Virus record (IMG/VR): IMGVR_UViG_3300045968_000427
Span: 1-30,489 of that record
Length of the DNA: 30,489 bases
Origin: a virus
Direction: 5' to 3' (one strand)
Shown here: positions 15,267 to 24,315 of the stretch, piece after piece
Layout: each line of letters begins with the position of its first letter
How positions within the stretch are numbered: the first letter of the stretch is position 1
Made by a program: the position numbers and the translations under genes
The notes under the pieces: model-generated
The model's database searches: none
What the model was told of the DNA's origin: nothing
The model's input: the letters and a program-made list of their open reading frames with translations, nothing else

Positions 15267-18173
15267 CTAACGTGTGTACTCCAAGCGCGCATGGACGACC
15301 TCAGCGTCCCCAGAAGCCGTATCCCCCGTATCCCGACAAATCTTGATCTTGAAGTAGTCGCCAGCTGCGATACTATCCGCATTCGTCAAGGTGCAACTGA
15401 TCTGATCCAGATGTCCTGCAGTCCCTGGTACGCCGGCGTCATCACAGGCATTCGCCGTGTCGTAGGAGTCCGTGTTGATATCCGCACTGTCACCAGGCGT
15501 CACGGCCATCACCGACACATCCAGGTTGAACGTGCCAGACGTGGCAGAGGTCATCGAGAAGGAGGCTTTAAAGGTCAGCCCGCTGGCATAATCCGCATTC
15601 AAGGTGCCCTGCCAGATGGCACATTCACTCGTCGACGCATCAAAGAGTAGGCGCAGGTTATTCTCGCTGGCGTCGAGTTGCGCGGGATTACTGGGAGGGA
15701 GACTATAGCCGCCCACGCTCAGATGAATGGTCCCCGTGCCCCCGCCTGCGGCATTCAGCGTGGTGCCACTCATACTAAGCCCGGTCCCCAGCGTGATTTC
15801 TTGCCAGTCCCCAGCGCCGCTATCGCCACGCCCCAGGAGCTTGGAGGCCGCCCCGGCAGCGGTCAGGTTCGCGTAGGGCAAATCCCCCGTAATGGCATCC
15901 CCATCGGCAAGGTCCAGGGCTCCCCACCCGTAGGTATTGGAGCCGGTCACCCGCAACACCTGCCCTACCGTGGTGCTATTGGTAATCGCGGTGACCGCTG
16001 AGGTGCCATTGCCTTGGAGCAGTCCGGTGAGCGTGGTGGCCCCTGTCCCACCCGCCGCGACGGCCAGCGTGCCATACGTGTGTGGCCCCACGCCGCCGCC
16101 CGAGAGCAAGGGTTGCCCGGCAGTGCCCGCCGTCGTCGGCAACCAGAAATCATACGTCCCGGCTTCAGCCGACACGACCATACTCACCACCCCTGACGTA
16201 CTGCCGGTAATGTCGAGCTGCGTGACGGAGGCCGCGCCAGGCACGACGCTGTAGGCTTCCCACTTGGTCGAGGTCGGGTCATAGCGCACGAGCACGCGCA
16301 GGTACTTCCCGGCCGGGATGACCGTGGGCAGTTGCACATCGGAGCCTGCCGCGTAGCCGGTATCCCAGGTAATGGTTTCTTCCGCAGCGGCATAGAAGCT
16401 AAAGAGAATCGGCTGGAACGGGGCCGGGTTGGGGGACGTCACGGTCGGATCGTCAATCTCAATCGTATCATCCACGTCATGGCGGTAAATCACATCACAG
16501 CTATCGCCGTTGGGGATGACCGTGCCGCTTGAGGCCGACAGTTGACACACACGTGGCACATTCTGCTTATTCGTGAGCCGTTGGGCGGCATCGAGCTTGA
16601 CGATGGTCGCACTATCAGAAAGCGAGGCTGAGGAGGGCCGTGCGGTACTGAGCACGCCCGACGTATCCAGGCCGGTCACGAAGAAATGGTCGACATCATC
16701 CAGGCTCTGCACCATGCGCTTGATCACGCCATCGCTGGTAATCACGCCAAAGTTTTTGCTGGTGCTGTCCAGCCACAGCGTGCCTTGCGTCGCCGCAGGG
16801 GTACTCGGTGCACTACTCTCTAACCACCACATATTGGTAATGGGGAAGCCTGCGGTGGCGGCATCGCCCGAGGTGATGTCCCCAAAGGCGGTCATATCGC
16901 CGCTGCCTTCGCCTTCGCCGCCCTCATCCGCTGCACAGACCACTTGGCCGCTGAGATTCACGGTCAACTTGCCGCCGTTGGCATCGCCGGTGCAGGTGCC
17001 CGTGGTGATGTTAAAGCTCAGAGGACTTGGCAGCAGATAGCCGTCGTACAGCACAGAGACATCTTGGCCCCCGCAATACTGGAGCCGCCCCGTATCCATA
17101 ACCTGGTGCTGACCCTGGGCCCCGCCGCCACAGGTGAGTGACACCGCTGCGCCATCATTCCATGCGGCGGTCGAGGCATCAGCCACGTCCGGGGAGCACT
17201 GCACGACGCCGCCCACAATCGTGAGCTTGCCCAGGTTCTCATCTGCCGCACAGCTACTGGTATCGCCCCAACTCAGGCCACTCGGCAGGCCCGCAATGTG
17301 CAAGGTTGGCGTGGCCTCGTAGCCGCAATACTCCAGGTTACTGCCAGGCCCGACCTGCATCTGCCCGCCGGTGCCTTCACCACAGCTCAGAGACTCGGCA
17401 GTACCATCAAAGAGAGAGCCAGACTCGGTGAGAGCCGTCGACAGTGTCACGCCAGAAAGTGCCAGCCCCGTGCCAGCGGTGAGAGGTGCCTGATAATCTG
17501 TCCCTGCCGTAGCGGCACTGAGCACGCCACTGGTGCCTTTCAAGATGCCCGTGGTCGTGGCAGATTTCAGGGTTTTCCCCCCGGTGCCTGAAAAGAGCGC
17601 GATTTCATTGTCAATGGATGACCCTGGCCCCGAGGTATCGCCTTTCGCATCAAACGCCGTCCAATCTGCAGCCGTGAGGAAGCCTGGCCCCCCGCCGCTG
17701 GCCTTCTGGGCATTCGCATAGTCCAGGCCACAGACGCCCGTCGTGCAGTCAAAATCATCGGCCACAAACGCCACGGCTCCCTTGGTACTCCCATCCGCCG
17801 CCGCATTGGCGATGGAGACCGTGATACTGCCGCTGCCGTTGGTAATGGAGATGGGTGTCGTGCCAGTCAACGTGCCCAAGGCGGGCGTGGTACCCGTGCG
17901 ACCGATGAGCACCTGGCCATTGGCCATCGCGCCCGTGGAGGTCGCAGAGCCTGTGCCCGTGGCAAACATGGCCCCGTTGTTCGTGCCGGAGACAATGCCC
18001 GTCGAGCCTTCGACCAGGCAGGTATCGTAGGTGGGGAGTCCATCGACAATGAGGAGACAGGTGCCCTCACCCCCAGGCGCAGGCAGGCCCCCGCCACCGA
18101 TAATCTGGATGGCATGGGCCGGGAGCACCGCCACGCAGCAGCACAGGAACAGGAACCAGACCCAGCGGGCCAT
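15267..18173 (-). CDS. 968-aa fibre-like protein with signal peptide
   Basis: Start 18173 is chosen for GGAGG nine bases upstream and a perfect signal peptide (1-21, ending PAHA). The body has low-complexity Gly/Thr/Ser fibre repeats (GTGLALSG, AAGGTGATTLTGLLQGNG, LTAAGAASKLLGRGDSGAGD) typical of phage tail fibres. Residues about 256-330 and 340-415 are two copies of a four-cysteine module (Cys264/283/308/326 and Cys348/367/394/413). The last 130 residues are a beta domain shared with the plus-strand 1713-2747 protein (LLFDAST, FSMTSATSG, VPGTAGH). Disulfide-type cysteines and a signal peptide suggest export; virion association is possible. Confidence 0.82.
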   Translation of the reverse strand: MARWVWFLFLCCCVAVLPAHAIQIIGGGGLPAPGGEGTCLLIVDGLPTYDTCLVEGSTGIVSGTNNGAMFATGTGSATSTGAMANGQVLIGRTGTTPALGTLTGTTPISITNGSGSITVSIANAAADGSTKGAVAFVADDFDCTTGVCGLDYANAQKASGGGPGFLTAADWTAFDAKGDTSGPGSSIDNEIALFSGTGGKTLKSATTTGILKGTSGVLSAATAGTDYQAPLTAGTGLALSGVTLSTALTESGSLFDGTAESLSCGEGTGGQMQVGPGSNLEYCGYEATPTLHIAGLPSGLSWGDTSSCAADENLGKLTIVGGVVQCSPDVADASTAAWNDGAAVSLTCGGGAQGQHQVMDTGRLQYCGGQDVSVLYDGYLLPSPLSFNITTGTCTGDANGGKLTVNLSGQVVCAADEGGEGEGSGDMTAFGDITSGDAATAGFPITNMWWLESSAPSTPAATQGTLWLDSTSKNFGVITSDGVIKRMVQSLDDVDHFFVTGLDTSGVLSTARPSSASLSDSATIVKLDAAQRLTNKQNVPRVCQLSASSGTVIPNGDSCDVIYRHDVDDTIEIDDPTVTSPNPAPFQPILFSFYAAAEETITWDTGYAAGSDVQLPTVIPAGKYLRVLVRYDPTSTKWEAYSVVPGAASVTQLDITGSTSGVVSMVVSAEAGTYDFWLPTTAGTAGQPLLSGGGVGPHTYGTLAVAAGGTGATTLTGLLQGNGTSAVTAITNSTTVGQVLRVTGSNTYGWGALDLADGDAITGDLPYANLTAAGAASKLLGRGDSGAGDWQEITLGTGLSMSGTTLNAAGGGTGTIHLSVGGYSLPPSNPAQLDASENNLRLLFDASTSECAIWQGTLNADYASGLTFKASFSMTSATSGTFNLDVSVMAVTPGDSADINTDSYDTANACDDAGVPGTAGHLDQISCTLTNADSIAAGDYFKIKICRDTGDTASGDAEVVHARLEYTR

Positions 18174-18201
18174 AGCACACGCCTCCAGAGGAAGAGGTGA
18201 G

Positions 18202-18315
18202 GCATACTCGCCCAGACACACAAAAAGCCGACGTTCAGAGGCAGGTGCACCTGAAAACGTCGGCTTGACGTTGCACGCCTTCCCGCTAGCTAGGCGGCAA
18301 GGTGAGCGAGTATGC
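18202..18315 (-). repeat. Outer inverted repeat enclosing the terminator (candidate attenuator)
   Basis: GCATACTCGC at 18202-18211 and GCGAGTATGC at 18306-18315 are perfect complements. On the minus-strand RNA they would close a structure containing a small CCGC/GCGG hairpin and the intrinsic terminator. The 3' arm lies after the U-run and about 30 bases before the fibre start codon, so it can pair only if transcription reads through. AACGTC just before the terminator could also pair with the terminator's GACGTT, an alternative fold typical of attenuators. Confidence 0.5.
18222..18266 (-). terminator. Rho-independent terminator between the ejection and fibre blocks
   Basis: On the minus strand an 11-bp perfect stem (AAGCCGACGTT / AACGTCGGCTT, 18225-18235 with 18256-18266) with an internal palindrome (18242-18253) is followed by TTTTT (18226-18222). 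It lies about 70 bases after the stop of the exported 130-aa gene and about 50 before the fibre start. No promoter is visible between it and the fibre gene, so read-through may set fibre expression. Confidence 0.82.
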
Positions 18316-18333
18316 AGTTGTTACCGTAAGAGT

Positions 18334-18726
18334 CTAGGGCATCCCCTCAATAACATTTAAAACTGCGTCTGCGCCACCCGTCCGTACACAGCGCCACATT
18401 CCTGTACTCTCTGTCCCAAGCGCGATACCATTCCCATTGCCTTTAATGAGAATGCCAGTCGAGGCTGTTGGTGCAGGGTCTATAGAGGTGTCCGCGCACG
18501 AAGCGTCATTTTGCGAGACATTAATAATCGCCAGCGAACAGCGCGATCCATTCGCTTCAGCCACCGTCACGACACTATCACTGACGACGACAGGCGCACG
18601 GTCGACCCCTAACAGATTCCCCCGCGTGCGGCGACAGCCCGATTGCGCCAGCACGTCCACCGGCAGCAGAGCACTCCAGGCAAGCACAAGCCCCACGACT
18701 ACCCCCACCAGACGCATGATCGACAT
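18334..18726 (-). CDS. Exported 130-aa beta-rich protein
   Basis: ATG 18726 is preceded by AGGAG at a good distance, and the product then starts with a signal peptide (cleavage near VLAQ, residue 28). The mature part of about 100 residues contains two strands typical of small phage beta-sandwich proteins (SLAIINVSQND, ASTGILIKGNGNGIAL, GMWRCVRTGGADAVLNVIE). That pattern resembles short decoration or tail proteins with an 'R-L-I-N-S ... C/Y-x-T ... G-I-L ... V-V-I-E' layout. Four cysteines fit an exported protein. It closes the transcription unit before the terminator. Confidence 0.7.
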   Translation of the reverse strand: MSIMRLVGVVVGLVLAWSALLPVDVLAQSGCRRTRGNLLGVDRAPVVVSDSVVTVAEANGSRCSLAIINVSQNDASCADTSIDPAPTASTGILIKGNGNGIALGTESTGMWRCVRTGGADAVLNVIEGMP

Positions 18727-18737
18727 ACACAGCTCCT

Positions 18738-20813
18738 CTAGCGCGCCGTGGGCTCGCTGGGTTGAGTTTCGGATGGCAGATTGAGTCCTTGCGCACGAAA
18801 GACCACCGACGCGAGCCCTGACAGCGCCGTAGGCGAAAGCATGCCCTGCCCTTCTTCCAAAGCCTGGAGCAACGCCCACCGTCCCACGCGCGATTGCATG
18901 GCAGCGGAGATCACAGCAGGCGCCGCTTCCGCCGCAATGACGAGGCCTGCTGCAGCAGGGACATTCCCTGTTGAGAGTTCGCCCACGCCCGCGAGACGTC
19001 CCAGCCATTTAATCCCTTCGCCCACCCAGCCGCCTTGATGGGTCGGTGCCCGACTCGTAAGGCGAGCCACATCTTTCAACGTGTCACGGATATCGGTCAA
19101 CTCGTCAGGGGTAAAGCTTCCGGCAAAGAGCTTGTCATCTTTGATCCGCTTCTCGAACTGATTCTGGATACGCTTGCCATAGACACGGGTAATATCCCCT
19201 TGCTCGAGCTGAATCCCCTTCCCCGGACTCCAGAGGTCCATCAATCCTTCAAGCCCCCGTTCTTGTCGATATGCCTGAATGGCACCCCGCAAGGTCTGTG
19301 CTCCTGGCACCCCATGCTGTGCCGCGGTGGCGATATCATCCATGATGGAACCGTAAATAGCCTTGAGCCCGGTCGCTTGCGGCCAGTTCTCCGTATTGGC
19401 TTGGCGCACGAGCAACCCCACCCGCTTGCGGATATTGTCAAGGTCTTGCAGTGGAATCACGGCCCCTGGCTGTTGCGAGAGCTGCTGCATATCACGGGCA
19501 ACCCGGATGATGTCGCTCTGCTGGACACTGGGCGGCAAGGCCAGTTCCCGCCGCAGTAAGTCATCTGCTGTTGTGCGGAGGCTCACAGGGACAATAGGCG
19601 GATTATGTTTGGCAGCCTGGGCGAAGAGATCATCTGAGGGTGTAGACGGCCCAAGACGACTGGCCAGTTGTCCTAAGCGTGTCTCCCCCATCTCATGCAT
19701 CACCCGACTCACGCCGGGCAGGGTCGGCAGGAGACGCTTTCCAGCAGCAACAGTAGCCGCAATGGGGACAGGAAGAGCACCCAGGAGGTCACTAGGGTAG
19801 AGATTCGCCACAGCGCTTTCGGCTATGGGCTGCTCTGGCTGCGTCAACCCCAGCGCATTCGTCGCGCGCGTCGCAAGACTGCCACCGATGGCTGCCCCCA
19901 CGGCAGGGCCGATAGGGCCTGTCACTGGCGAGGTGAGACTGCCGAGTGCAGCGCCGCCCATGGACCCCAATACTTGTGCGGCCATCGCCGGCATATCCTG
20001 ATACAGCGCCTTATTTGTCGTGGCTTGCTCACGAGTAATCATCTCATCAATACGACGGTCAATCTCTGCCTGTCCTGGTGTGCTCGTCTTCGCAATCTCG
20101 ACGGTCAAGTCACTGGGCACTGTAGACTGTACTGGAGGAGATGCAACAGCAGAGGATTGTTCCGGGCTTACGGGCTGTTCTCCAAACAAATCACGGTCAA
20201 TGTCATCCAGCTTCTGCTGTGGCGCAGGAGCAGAGCGTGATGGGGATGCCGTGTTACTTCTCGCCGGTGACGATGGACCAAACAGCTCTTGTTCAATCAC
20301 ATCAAGTGAGACGGGCACGGTCTGTCGTTGCCCCTTGCGACCTTCCGGCGTCATGGACTGCGCTGTCCGTTGCATCAAGGTCGTTGTCAGTGGCGTCTGT
20401 GGCACGGTCTGTGTTTGGAGCGGATACGTACTCAGCACTTTGTCCGGATAATCGGCTTCGTTGGGATCGCCATAGCGCGCTAACGCTTGCCGTACATCCC
20501 CCTTTGTTGCCTTCAGGAGATCGCGGAAATGGCGGATACCTACGTCCATGCTTACATCAGGGTCTGTCCGTGTCTGCGGGGTTTGTCCATACGGGCGCCC
20601 CGTGGCATTCGTCACCTGAAACAAGCCCGTCACGCCGGTGGGACTCACAGCCTGGGGGTTGTACCGCGATTCACGATGGGCCAGAGCCAGCATCAAGGCC
20701 GGATCGACCATGTAGCGCTCGGACGTCGTGATAATCCGGTTACGGAGCGATGCCGTCGTGGCGGGATCATCGGTCGCAAACAGATCACGTTCGACTTGCG
20801 TTAAGAGTGCCAT
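18738..20813 (-). CDS. Ejection protein with lytic transglycosylase domain
   Basis: The ATG overlaps the upstream stop (TGATG). Residues about 25-125 form an SLT domain: a helix leading to LALAHRESRYNPQAVS with catalytic Glu48, then GVTGLFQVTNATG and a later ALARYG. SLT enzymes cleave peptidoglycan glycan strands, here to let DNA cross the cell wall at infection. The long middle (130-300) is Ser/Pro/Gln-rich, then a Gly/Ala-rich segment near 300 (SMGGAALGSLTSP, then GPAVGAAIGG) that could enter the membrane. The rest is helical. Three short motifs of the form VERDLF / VIEQELF / DIDRDLF recur in the first 215 residues. Confidence 0.87.
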   Translation of the reverse strand: MALLTQVERDLFATDDPATTASLRNRIITTSERYMVDPALMLALAHRESRYNPQAVSPTGVTGLFQVTNATGRPYGQTPQTRTDPDVSMDVGIRHFRDLLKATKGDVRQALARYGDPNEADYPDKVLSTYPLQTQTVPQTPLTTTLMQRTAQSMTPEGRKGQRQTVPVSLDVIEQELFGPSSPARSNTASPSRSAPAPQQKLDDIDRDLFGEQPVSPEQSSAVASPPVQSTVPSDLTVEIAKTSTPGQAEIDRRIDEMITREQATTNKALYQDMPAMAAQVLGSMGGAALGSLTSPVTGPIGPAVGAAIGGSLATRATNALGLTQPEQPIAESAVANLYPSDLLGALPVPIAATVAAGKRLLPTLPGVSRVMHEMGETRLGQLASRLGPSTPSDDLFAQAAKHNPPIVPVSLRTTADDLLRRELALPPSVQQSDIIRVARDMQQLSQQPGAVIPLQDLDNIRKRVGLLVRQANTENWPQATGLKAIYGSIMDDIATAAQHGVPGAQTLRGAIQAYRQERGLEGLMDLWSPGKGIQLEQGDITRVYGKRIQNQFEKRIKDDKLFAGSFTPDELTDIRDTLKDVARLTSRAPTHQGGWVGEGIKWLGRLAGVGELSTGNVPAAAGLVIAAEAAPAVISAAMQSRVGRWALLQALEEGQGMLSPTALSGLASVVFRAQGLNLPSETQPSEPTAR

Positions 20814-22372
20814 CAGGGCGTAATCCTATAGCCAGAGGCCTGGGCACGTTGCCGGACATCAGCTTCCGAGAGCCCACGCCGTTGCGCCAACTCACGGACT
20901 TGTTGCTCCGTCATCACTTTCTGCGTGGGCGTACTCGAAACGCCCTTGCTCTGAAATTCTTCTTTATAGGCTTGTTCACGCCGCTGTTTAACCTGAGCAA
21001 GCGTCGTCTTGAGACGTGTAAGATTGCCGGTGAACTGTTCTTGACTTTGGGCTTGCTCCAGGCTGCCCAGGACCGATTGCAAGAGCCGATGTTCAGCCTC
21101 AGTCACTTGCCCCAACGTTGAACCTGCTTGTCTCAACGATTGCAGCTCATCAAGACCAATATTAGCACCAATAGTAGTAATAAGGCTGGCAAGGTCACGA
21201 CCTGGCTGATAAAACGACTTCAGGAAATTTCCCATGACCCCTGTCGTAGGCAGCGTGGATGTCGTGATAATATTTAATGCTTTATCAATTTCCTGCCCTA
21301 CCAGCTGATGTTTTTTGTCAATTTGATCGAGTGTCGCCCGTGCTTGACGCTCCATCTGCGGCAACTTGCCCTCATACGTGCCTGTTTCTTGCCCAATCTG
21401 CTTCTCCGTTTCCGCTTCACGCACATTCTTCGTAATCGGTGCACCCACTGTGGTACCGCCTGGGCCTACCGGCACATACCCCGTCCCTACATCCAGCGGT
21501 TTCGTAGGTGGCAGGGGCGTAAAGCCTTGCGGGTATTGGGTCTGTACTGCCGCGCCCGATGGTGTCAACTGCGTTGTCGTATAATTCCCCTGCGCATCCT
21601 TGCCCCAGATCGGGTTGAGCCCCGCCTGCATGCCCTGCACACGCTGTTTCATCGGCACAAGCTGCCGCCGTCGCTGGTCAATCAACGCGGCATCGTAGGT
21701 CTCCGGGAGCAAGTCCGCCAGCTTCGGCCCAATCTGTGGCAAGTCCTCTAACGTCGCGCGCCCTTTATCCAATGAATCTTGGTCAACCACAGTTGCCAGA
21801 ATCTCATCGAGAAAGCCAATGCCCCCACTCAAGACCTTCATCTGCGTCAGCGCATCTCCTTGCTCCATCTGGCGCACCGTATTGAAGATCTCTAAGCCGC
21901 GCTTTGGATCAAGGGCATACATCTTCCGCCAATCAAGCTGGTCTGTGAGCCGCATGCCCCCACCTGACCGCCGCGCTGGCACCGGGGGAGCTTGTGGTGT
22001 GACCTCTGTACGCTGATACGTCGTCCCAGGGCCAGCTGCCATCCGTTGCGCTGCCGCTGGGCTCGCAGCCTCCCCACCTTGCCAGAGCGCCTGCGTTGGT
22101 CCATGAATCAAGGGGCGCGTACCCGGGGCTGACGCAAGCTGACTCAGCGGCACGGTGCCGGCTTCAGCCTGGGCCATCTGTGCCGCCATATAGGCTTGCA
22201 GAGCCTGTTCACGCTCGCGCTGGAGCATAACATCCTGCACGGCGAGCTGCCGCACCTGCTGTTGCTGCATCAGATCTTTCAGCTGCGCGGCTTGCAGCAT
22301 CGTGCGGCCAAAGTCCGGCGTGGGAATGTTCACGGGTTGGACTTGTAAGGACAATCCTGGTAAAAGCGCCAT
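20813..22372 (-). CDS. Internal virion / ejection protein (519 aa)
   Basis: The start is six bases after the upstream stop region, and the stop overlaps the next ATG by one base. The first 75 residues are a Gln-rich coiled coil (QAAQLKDLMQQQQVRQLAVQ), followed by Pro-rich spacers and a mainly helical body of about 300 residues. The C-terminus has a short helix-rich tail (EQQVRELAQRRGLSEADVRQ). No enzyme motif is seen. Length, composition and position between two ejection proteins fit the middle member of a gp7/gp20/gp16-type set that forms the DNA-injection channel. Sequence similarity to a named family could not be shown here. Confidence 0.72.
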   Translation of the reverse strand: MALLPGLSLQVQPVNIPTPDFGRTMLQAAQLKDLMQQQQVRQLAVQDVMLQREREQALQAYMAAQMAQAEAGTVPLSQLASAPGTRPLIHGPTQALWQGGEAASPAAAQRMAAGPGTTYQRTEVTPQAPPVPARRSGGGMRLTDQLDWRKMYALDPKRGLEIFNTVRQMEQGDALTQMKVLSGGIGFLDEILATVVDQDSLDKGRATLEDLPQIGPKLADLLPETYDAALIDQRRRQLVPMKQRVQGMQAGLNPIWGKDAQGNYTTTQLTPSGAAVQTQYPQGFTPLPPTKPLDVGTGYVPVGPGGTTVGAPITKNVREAETEKQIGQETGTYEGKLPQMERQARATLDQIDKKHQLVGQEIDKALNIITTSTLPTTGVMGNFLKSFYQPGRDLASLITTIGANIGLDELQSLRQAGSTLGQVTEAEHRLLQSVLGSLEQAQSQEQFTGNLTRLKTTLAQVKQRREQAYKEEFQSKGVSSTPTQKVMTEQQVRELAQRRGLSEADVRQRAQASGYRITP

Positions 22373-22375
22373 AGC

Positions 22376-23260
22376 CTACCGTCCCATCAGCTGATTAAGC
22401 AGCATGTACTGTAGCGCTGAGTTTCCGGCACCGCCGAGTCCACTCAGTGCATTGCCCCAGGCGCTGCTGGCTCCAACTTGTCCGGCAGCATTTGAGGCTG
22501 CACCGCTCAAGATGTTATTCCCTTGCTGAGTACCTAGATTCGCACCCAAATTAGCCAGAAGACTATTCGTTGTCTGCCCAAGACCGGCCAAACTACTAAG
22601 CTCATTGAACGCTTGTTGCCTGAGCCCGAGTTGTGAGGCAAGATTTGTCTTATATTCCTCTAATCCACGCAAGTACTCATCTTGAGACTGCTGTTGCGCT
22701 CGACCATATCCCAAGGCGTCTGCTTGAGACAACCGATCATAGTTTAATTGGTTCTCAAGGAGAGAACGGTTGAAGGCATCTGTGTCATAGCGTAAGGCCC
22801 GGTCATACGCACGGTCGGTCGTGGCAAGCCCCCGCGAGAACAAATCCTGGTCTTGCTGTAAGGCGCGTGTATAGTCTAATTGATTCATCCCGAGTGCGCG
22901 GTTCCACGCTTTATCATATTCCTGACTGGCAAGGTTCTGTGAATAATCCGTCAGCGCTTTCCCAGTGGCACCACTGAAGAGTCCCCCACGCGCTGCAGCA
23001 CTCGCCTCCAGGGCTTTCTGTCCTTCGCTCATGCGAAAGGCATATCCTGGATCGTTCGCCAGTAGCTGTTCCCCAGACGGCGGCTTGAACTGAAAGTCCC
23101 AGGGATTCATCGCTGTCGCCTGCGTCTGGAAGCCCCACGGATTCATCGGCGCCTGCGGTGTAAACATCGTGGCGTTATAGACCTGCCACGGATCGTAGCC
23201 ACTGTTGTCCGTCGCACTATACGCCTGATAGGGATTGTCAAACTTGAACAGTTCAGCCAC
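22376..23260 (-). CDS. DNA-transfer (ejection) protein (294 aa)
   Basis: GTG start with AAAGGA seven bases upstream. The centre carries the recognisable phage DNA-transfer pattern: DPGYAFRMSEGQKALEASAA, ARGGLFSGATGKALTDYSQN, and ASQEYDKAWNR. After this comes a repetitive helical region in which Tyr/Phe, Asp and Arg recur every 7-11 residues (about 120-215). The C-terminus is Gly/Ala/Asn-rich. Proteins of this type are carried in the virion and ejected ahead of the genome. A short NPWGFQTQA / NPWDFQFKP duplication lies near residues 40-60. Confidence 0.82.
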   Translation of the reverse strand: MAELFKFDNPYQAYSATDNSGYDPWQVYNATMFTPQAPMNPWGFQTQATAMNPWDFQFKPPSGEQLLANDPGYAFRMSEGQKALEASAAARGGLFSGATGKALTDYSQNLASQEYDKAWNRALGMNQLDYTRALQQDQDLFSRGLATTDRAYDRALRYDTDAFNRSLLENQLNYDRLSQADALGYGRAQQQSQDEYLRGLEEYKTNLASQLGLRQQAFNELSSLAGLGQTTNSLLANLGANLGTQQGNNILSGAASNAAGQVGASSAWGNALSGLGGAGNSALQYMLLNQLMGR

Positions 23261-23272
23261 AGCCGTGTCCTT

Positions 23273-24271
23273 TCAGCGCCGCGACGGCGGATATTGTGGG
23301 GCAAACGTCGCCATCAGCGGCTTCGGCGCGGTGTACGTACCCATCGTGACCGGCGACTTCACCAGATCGCCCAACTGACTGAGTGCTGCATACCCGGCCT
23401 CACGATACGGCGCCATGTCGGTGCGCTGCTGGTCGTACAGCGCCGCCAGCAGAATATTGGCCTGTTGGGCGGCATCGGCTTGCGTGCGGGCGGCATCCTT
23501 CGCCGCACCAGACCCTATGGCACCGCCAATCAGCGAGCCCAGGCCCGAGATGCCCGAACTAATGAGCGGTGCCCAGGCACCCAGACTGCCGAGCGTGCCG
23601 AGCAGGCCACTGGTCCCCGCTGCGCCTGCACCTAATGACCCCAGCGTTGGAGCGAGGGTACTGATCGGGGCCACCAGTCCGCTGCCTGCCATGGTTCCTC
23701 CTACTGCGCCCGCACCACCCAGCACCGGGGCGCTGGTGGCCGCACTGAGTGTCGGGCTTGCGGCTATCGGGGCAATCGAGCCCCCCACATCGGCAGCACC
23801 AATCGCGCCGGCTCCTGCACCAGCCGCAGGAGCCGCAAAGCCGCCGGCAAGGGCCGCACCGCCTGTGGCAAGCCCGAGGGCTGCCAATGCTGGGAACAAG
23901 TTGTCTCCTAGCGGATTCCAACTGTCCTTGCGTTGCGCTGGGATTGCTAAATACCGCTCCCAAATATCAAAGTCTTTCGCAAATCGCGGATCGGTACGTG
24001 CCTGCTCCTCAGTAATCTGCAAGGCTTCTGGTGTTCTTCCTGTGTATAAACCTTGGGATGTCATATCCCTATCAGGATCAGATGCAAACCAGCTACCTTT
24101 TCCGAAGCGTTCACGCTGATAATCTGTATAGGGGAGAGCATATAATTGAGAAAAGTCGTCCGACTCTCCGCCGGCAGACCCCCAAAGGAATTCGTAATTA
24201 GGTATATAATTTTCTGAACTAAGTTGAGATAGGAAATCGTTTATTTGTTGGTCTACAGCATTAAGAGCCAT
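23273..24271 (-). CDS. Probable internal virion protein with Ala/Gly-rich membrane-active core (332 aa)
   Basis: ATG 24271 is chosen for AGGA with good spacing. Residues 1-120 are soluble and aromatic. Residues about 125-255 are very rich in Ala, Gly and Ser (e.g. [37 protein letters not shown]) and could form membrane-inserting helices. A helical Gln/Asp stretch follows ([20 protein letters not shown]), with [13 protein letters not shown], a motif often seen near the end of phage internal proteins. The first gene after the mobile HNH insertion, it heads the ejection block. Its 5' part is more AT-rich than the rest. Confidence 0.72.
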   Translation of the reverse strand: MALNAVDQQINDFLSQLSSENYIPNYEFLWGSAGGESDDFSQLYALPYTDYQRERFGKGSWFASDPDRDMTSQGLYTGRTPEALQITEEQARTDPRFAKDFDIWERYLAIPAQRKDSWNPLGDNLFPALAALGLATGGAALAGGFAAPAAGAGAGAIGAADVGGSIAPIAASPTLSAATSAPVLGGAGAVGGTMAGSGLVAPISTLAPTLGSLGAGAAGTSGLLGTLGSLGAWAPLISSGISGLGSLIGGAIGSGAAKDAARTQADAAQQANILLAALYDQQRTDMAPYREAGYAALSQLGDLVKSPVTMGTYTAPKPLMATFAPQYPPSRR

Positions 24272-24305
24272 ACGCTTTCCTATCACAAGATGCGAGCATA
24301 TGTGC

Positions 24306-24311
24306 TATACT
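24306..24311 (+). promoter_or_regulatory. Extended -10 promoter for the HNH-type gene
   Basis: TATACT at 24306-24311 is preceded by TGC, forming an extended -10 element (TGnTATACT), which can work without a strong -35. None is seen 17 bases upstream. The expected start near 24318 coincides with the beginning of the folded leader described next. It lies in the divergent region between the internal virion gene (minus) and the HNH-type gene (plus). Confidence 0.55.
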
Positions 24312-24315
24312 CTCG

